This document shows positions 58,937 to 64,000 of a stretch of DNA of 64,000 bases, one piece after another. The notes under the pieces are model-generated. The model did not search any database. It was not told the DNA's origin and saw only the letters and a list, made by a program, of their open reading frames with translations. Both the position numbers and the translations under genes were made by a program. Source of the DNA: Brachycybe producta (lineage: Eukaryota > Arthropoda > Diplopoda > Playtdesmida > Andrognathidae); NCBI GenBank assembly GCA_036925085.1, contig JAUPFP010000105.1, positions 186,001 through 250,000 of the forward strand. Reading direction: 5' to 3'. How positions within the stretch are numbered: position 1 is the first letter of the stretch; every line of letters starts with the position of its first letter.

Positions 58937-60088
58937 GGCCCGTCCTAGACATTAACGTTTAATTGCACAAAATAACCTGCACATCTCTATCGTTTCAAGT
59001 AGACTCGAGCGTTGCAGGTAGGGGGAAAGTGCGCAGTTTTAGAAACCTGTGCAAGTGACTTGTGCACTTTGGGGACGGTTCTACTTTTTCGCTTCCGCCT
59101 GTGCAAGTCCAGCTGCACACTAGAGCGTGTACGGTGGAGTTCGTGCAATCTTAATTCAGTTTTGCTGTTTGTCAGTTCGTGTCGGTTGTCAACAACCGCT
59201 CAATGTCCTCATCTTCTGACGTCATGATTCATTGATTCATGATTTCATTTCACCGAAACGTTCACAACTGTGCTAAACTTGCAGAGATATGCTTGTCTCG
59301 TCAAGGAAATCACTTGCACAACTCTTGGACCTGAGTGGTAGACACTTGCAGTCAGTGGCGTAGCTAGGCTTCTTTGCACCCCGCCCCCCCTTCCTCCCGG
59401 GCTGCTTCAAACTTTGCGCCCCTTTACCTCCCACTCCACTTATCCCGCATACTGGGAGGGGGGTGCTATTTTGATGAACGGCGAACAGTCGGAAGGTTAG
59501 GTTTAGTAAAATGAAGCTTGTTGCATGAGATCTTGGGAGGAAGGGGCGCGGCCCCCATTTTTTTTTAGAGTTTTTAAATCAAATTTGTCCATTTTTCCAA
59601 CCGTGAATTCATCCCATTGAACAAATTAGGGAACAGTCGGAATAATGGACTAATTTGATTTAATAATTTTTTTAAAAAAGTCGGGGCCTGCGACCCCCCC
59701 CCCCCCCCCCCCCCAACACCCTGCAACAACTTCCAATTTACTAAACCAAACCTACGGACTGTTCCTACTATTTTACTGACTGTTCGCACCGTTGTTCGGC
59801 CGGTTCATCAAAATAGCACCCCCTAAAAACATTTCTATGCACAATAAACGAAATGAAAATCGATTTATTTTTTCGAAAATAACTGAAAAAATTAAGCCGG
59901 TGATTCGGAATCACTTGTTTAATTTATTCAATTATTTTTGAAAATGCACGGACTTCCATTTCGTTTTTTGCGCCCCAAACATCCTGCGCCCCCCCCCCCC
60001 CCCCGCAGTTGCGGGTCTTGCGGTTCCTTAGCTACGCCCCTGCGTGCAGTTAATATTGCGCAATTAAACGTTACATCTAGGGCCGGCC
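58937..60088. mobile_element. PIF-like element split by a nested hAT
   Basis: GGCCCGTCCTAGACATTAAC then GTTTAATTGC at the left pairs over about 50 bp with GCGCAATTAAACGTTACATC then TAGGGCCGGCC at the right. TTA precedes the left end; TTC follows the right, a decayed duplication. The inner pair separates when the hAT at 59353-60042 is taken out. Confidence 0.8.
59353..60042. mobile_element. hAT-like element, CAGTGGCGTAGC type, nested
   Basis: CAGTGGCGTAGCTAGG at the left, TTAGCTACGCCCCTG at the right, flanked by CTTGCAGT and CGTGCAGT (8 bp, one mismatch). Contains C-runs of 13-21 bp and an inner inverted pair with GATGAAC. Confidence 0.88.
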
Positions 60089-60325
60089 TTCCAACTTGAA
60101 GTCAAACTGTGCAACACGAAAATCAATAAATCGCAGATATAAAACGTAAATTCTAAAAAAAAAAAAAAGATATCAACATGGAAATACCTAAGATAATGAA
60201 GTTCACTTCAATTATTTCAACTAATTTCTAAAACACTATCACAAACTTAAAACACAAGGGAACCATAATTGCAACTCCGTTGTTTTATTTTTACATTTGT
60301 TTGCCATTTGCTCATAAAACAAGAG

Positions 60326-60493
60326 CTAATGCACGAAATAGAAAAGCTACGTCTATTGTGTAATACTGGATTACTCATAGAATCATTATTGGGCCCAGGC
60401 ACAAATGTAGACAACATACAACATGCTACATGCAACAGGCAGCAACAGCTGTTGCATTCCGTCCATAAACAAATGCCTACATTTCGTAAATTT
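60326..60493 (+). CDS. Candidate internal exon ending at GTAAGT, unrecognised
   Basis: The plus-strand frame reads LMHEIEKLRLLCNTGLLIES, then LLGPGTNVDNIQHATCNRQQ and QLLHSVHKQMPTFRKF, ending exactly at a consensus donor TTT|GTAAGT (60494), phase 0. Possible acceptors AAG and AAGAG lie at 60321-60325 behind a T-rich stretch. The frame is open further upstream to an ATG at 60269. The helical, Leu/Gln/His-rich composition and the precise donor argue for an exon. It starts about 240 bp after the PIF-like element at 58937-60088. No family recognised. Confidence 0.4.
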
Positions 60494-60994
60494 GTAAGTC
60501 ATAGCTAGTGAAATTCAACCTGAAATTTTCTATCAAATATTTATGCGTTTAGCGCTACCTTTAAATTAGTAATCATTAAAAAGGTATTTTTTTTAATGAT
60601 TTTATGTCAAAATGAGTGCTAAAATTATAAACTTAATTGCAACTTATTATACCCGGTAATAAACTCCTGAATTTATTACTATCTTTGATTTAGTAATCAT
60701 GAAGAATACTTGGTTGGGCCATGTCCATGGGCGATATTGATTGGGGCAGTGATACTGATTCTAATATCAATACTGTCTTTAAACTGAGCATTGAAGAATA
60801 ACTGGATTTGTAATTGCTTCTTGCAAGTCGTGTGGCCAGATATTTCGGTCTTTTCATCCATCTTTTTTGCATTATACTAATTTACTCGACCAAGTAAAAG
60901 GTCATTGACCTGAAAAAGGTCCATTTTATAAACAACAAGCTGTTCTTCAGGAACATATTTCAGCTTTAAGAAAATTGTTGCACATATCAACTTA

Positions 60995-61624
60995 AGCCTC
61001 GTTTTTACGGCAATAAGAGTTCTTTCATGAAAGTAGCTGTCATGAAAGTTGTGATAGTTCACTCTCATGATAGCAACTGTCAACATGTCTTGAAGTAACG
61101 CGATAGTTCTGTCATGAGTCATGACAGTGATAGTAGGTCTCACCTTAACTCTAGTTTTTTGAAATCCGGACAATTATTTTTCCACAAACATGAAAATCTT
61201 TGGTATTCCTCTAAAACCTTAATAACCTCAAACCGTTCCGCCATTATTTACTTCAAAGAAATGCTTGATTTGACAAATTTAGTTAATTGACAGCAAAAAA
61301 AAAACACACCAACAGTAAAGAAATGTGTTTGAGTAAACAACAGTGCTGCCTATCCCTACAGAAGCCAAATTTCTATACAAAGTGGATATTTCCCTAAAAG
61401 TGGTCACTCAACTATTACTATTGCGACAGTTTTGTGCGCACGGTGACAGTAATCATGATAGTTACTATCACTGTCGCAATAGTACTATCAACTATCTAGG
61501 CAAACGAGATGTCCTCGTAGATGCCATAGCAACTATCACGTATAGTCTGCATGATGATAGTTTTCGCGATAGTTGCTGTCATGACAGCAACTATCACGAA
61601 AATCATCATTGTGAAAACTAGCCA
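60995..61624. mobile_element. AGCCTCG PIF-like element, copy 4, with an extra insert
   Basis: AGCCTCGTTTTTACGG after TTA; right end GTGAAAACTAGCC is decayed. About 170 bp (about 61134-61305) has no match in copies 1-3 and looks inserted. Confidence 0.8.
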
Positions 61625-61627
61625 GTC

Positions 61628-61687
61628 AAAACATTAAGAAAATACCTCGTTACATAAACATGTAACGAAATATTTTCTTAATGTTTT
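61628..61687. repeat. 60-bp hairpin beside element 60995
   Basis: AAAACATTAAGAAAATA-CTCGTTACAT and its complement around a 4-bp AAAC loop. Confidence 0.85.
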
Positions 61688-61703
61688 AACTGCCGTTCAG
61701 TTA

Positions 61704-61986
61704 GGCCAGATTCACACGAGGATACGTGTACAACAATATGTGTATGCTACATACTGAATATACATGTAGACCAACAGAAGCGTGCATACTTTGATACTGG
61801 CGGTATCCAGTATTGCAATACCTCGGCCGCCGGCGACTTCTTTCTGTAAAGCTCAACTGATAAAACAAAAGATCCGACAACCACATGTGGATACTGTATC
61901 ACATGAGTATCTTCTATTTTTATTCCCGAATACGTGTATCACATACGTGTATCGTCATACATGTATCCTCGTGTGATACTATAGCC
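61704..61986. mobile_element. PIF-like MITE with GAGGATA ends, copy 2
   Basis: GGCCAGATTCACACGAGGAT...TATCCTCGTGTGATACTATA then GCC, with TTA at 61701-61703 and 61987-61989. Shares CTGAATATAC and GACCAACAGAAGC with copy 1. Confidence 0.85.
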
Positions 61987-61999
61987 TTAGAGAAAGTTG

Positions 62000-62985
62000 A
62001 GCAACTTTGTATCTGCGAAATTAAACACTTTCTATTGCACAAGCAACTCTAGATGCTCTCAAAAACCAGTTTTCATGGAAAACTTGGTTAAATTCCAATA
62101 TCAGAGAAGTCATTCATTAATAATTAAAATTAATTGAATTAAATGAATGAATTGAATTGATTAAAAAGTAACCTTATACAATAATTGTTAGATACTTATT
62201 CCCTCCCCCCCCCCCCAAAAAAAAGAAGACAAATTAACGAGAACATTTTCCCCACTTGAAGGTCACACAAAATGTTATTAAAACTGACGACTAATCAAAG
62301 CAACAACCTTATCGTGAGCTCTGAAATGCAACAAAAACAGATTCATATCAACCGCAGTCAAACAGGATGTAGGCTTAAAATTGCATGCATTAAAAAAAAA
62401 ATATCCGTTCTATAACAACAACTCTTCTTTTTAAATACATTTTCTGCAGTTGGAATTTTTTAAAAAAAAATACAATAGGATTCATTCTGAATGTGACTGC
62501 ACTGCACGTCCATTGTAATTACATCTTACAATGTTGCATCCTGGAACTCAATTAAAACATCTAAATAAAACGCAAATATTGACTTCCATCTTAAATAAAC
62601 GTTTGATGATAACTTGTTTTCACTCAGTTAAGTTCAGCTTTTCACAAGTTTTCTGACCATATTTACATCAAGCTGTCCAATTTTGTCCTTATATCTATTG
62701 CAAAATCAAAAAAGCGCCAAATGAAACAATGCCCATTTGAGTAATTGCCAAACTGTCTTATTAAAGTTTGCAACAACAACCAAAAACAGTTGCCAATCTA
62801 GGACGTGTGGCACTTAATAAGACAAAAGAGCTGTACATAGAGAACAAATAAACCATAGTCTTTTCAATACTACTCGACTACTCAATTTAAAACTAACTAG
62901 AAAAGGTCATAAAACGGATTAAACAATAACTGAAATAAAAGCAAACTAAAACAAAACGCCAAAATAAATGAGTCGCCTCCCATCC
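62000..62985. other. No feature seen
   Basis: AT-rich sequence with a C12 run at about 62204. No exon signal or repeat pair was recognised. Confidence 0.4.
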
Positions 62986-62989
62986 GTGA

Positions 62990-63620
62990 ACTACAGTCCC
63001 CTGGGACCTATAGGTAGGGGACTGTGGTAAAGAATATGCTTGCTTACAATTTGGTGGAACATACTGCACTACACAGTACAAGTGTTAAGGTAGGTTGATA
63101 TTAGGCAACAAAGTGTAGTAGTAATGTACTGTAAAATGTGGTATACCACAACACAGTACAGACCACCACATTTCATGGTAGTGTTGTAGAAAGTAGAGCT
63201 CTGTTCTATTTTTTGTTGTACAGAAAATGTTGTAGTCAATGGGAAGACACAATCCATCATTGTACTTCAAGGTTACACCAGAGTTCCGAACTGCGAAACA
63301 GCCTGGACCCGCCCAGTTGCGACCCCTAAGAAGACCCTGTTTGTGGGGAAAAGCTTAAGCTCAAAAAACCCACATGATATTTCAAAGTTTTTCCTTTAGT
63401 ACACCTGTTAAGTACTGATTACTCTCCAGGACTAAGGTAGAACACCTATAGGTAAGGACATAGTGTAGGATAGGAATGGTACTGCCACGCCCCACCCACC
63501 CCTAAGGGTATAAGGGCCCTACTTTCACCCACGTGAACACCATGTGTTGCACAGCACATCCTACAACACATGTTGTACAACGCATTACTACATTTATGTT
63601 GCATAATGTAAACCCCGCCT
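62990..63620. repeat. Short hairpins and GTTGTA/GTGTAGT-rich stretch
   Basis: ACAGTCCCCT...AGGGGACTGT (62993-63025), a TGTACTGTAAAATGTGG / CCACAACACAGTACA pair (about 63127-63157), and a second CCTATAGGTA-GGAC string at about 63447. Probably one decayed foldback element. Confidence 0.4.
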
Positions 63621-64000
63621 TTATACTCCATTGCAACAATCAAAAGACAACAAATTACCAATAACGCTATCTTAAAATGGTCTCCATTTCTGTTATCAGT
63701 TATTATTGTATGTTTTGTGCTATTATTCTCGGAGCAATTATATCTGTCACAATCAGCAACCACATAAGCCACCGGAAAAAGAGCCACACTCTTTATCAGT
63801 TTAACCCAAAAATAGAAAAAAGAAATATTTGTAATTACCTCACTGATTTTAATTAGAACTTTGCTGCGTGTTCAAGTCCGCCAATTTTTTTAATAAATAT
63901 GGAATATTTTAAGCATTATTGACAGAACTTTTTCACAACGAAAATTTTCATTAAACTCACTGCAAAAAGCTGATGATGTTAAAAATAACTAAATAGACAG

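Overview
This is AT-rich, gene-poor animal nuclear DNA. Spliced exons are flanked by GT...AG introns, there is a TATA promoter, AATAAA signals follow stop codons, and there is no operon structure, tRNA or rRNA. A type II diacylglycerol kinase-like PH domain points to a metazoan. Low GC, small introns and many short foldback transposons would suit a marine invertebrate such as a tunicate, but the species is not determined.

Genes. Three are supported by their own splice structure. (1) On the minus strand, two phase-0 exons (31277-31324 and 29923-29985) encode the start of the PH domain of a diacylglycerol kinase delta/eta-type protein; the other exons were not found and may lie outside the window. 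(2) On the plus strand, 38590-39364 is a complete two-exon gene for a 117-residue secreted precursor: signal peptide, acidic propiece and a short Arg/Gly-rich basic tail, with a TATA box upstream. (3) On the plus strand, 25806-26917 is a probable two-exon gene for a 61-residue Cys-rich secreted peptide with AATAAA just after the stop. Several further stretches look like exons because of strong splice sites, raised GC or protein-like composition (5526-5705, 7503-7631, 8389-8422, 15743-15890, 46993-47043, 56984-57087, 60326-60493). I recognise no family in them.

Mobile elements dominate. Many short elements have TTA/TAA target duplications and ends like GGCC-GGTT-ACAC (PIF/Harbinger-like). Their interiors are unrelated, one keeps a MADF-like first exon, and one sits in the intron of the Arg/Gly-rich gene. 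hAT-like elements with 8-bp duplications lie at 6239, 9017, 27451, 55461, 57862 and 59353. A palindromic ACAGGC...GCCTGT family with 9-bp duplications recurs at 11223, 27242, 36698, 54890 and 56300, and a 206-bp near-perfect palindrome at 24229 is related. There are also a TTAA-flanked family (2309, 33740), a mariner-like element (12891), and foldbacks built from tandem motifs (32019, 40915). Several insertions are nested and can be ordered in time.

Layout: 1-9 kb, sparse repeats, possible exons and a hAT; 9-20 kb, dense MITEs around a GC-rich island at 17.25-17.6 kb; 20-31 kb, MITEs, the Cys-rich gene and the first two PH exons; 31-38 kb, foldbacks and a dispersed repeat split by a MITE; 38-40 kb, the Arg/Gly-rich gene; 40-54 kb, foldbacks and a 640-bp GA/GACA microsatellite; 54-62 kb, nested hAT, PIF and MULE-like insertions; 62-64 kb, little beyond hairpins.
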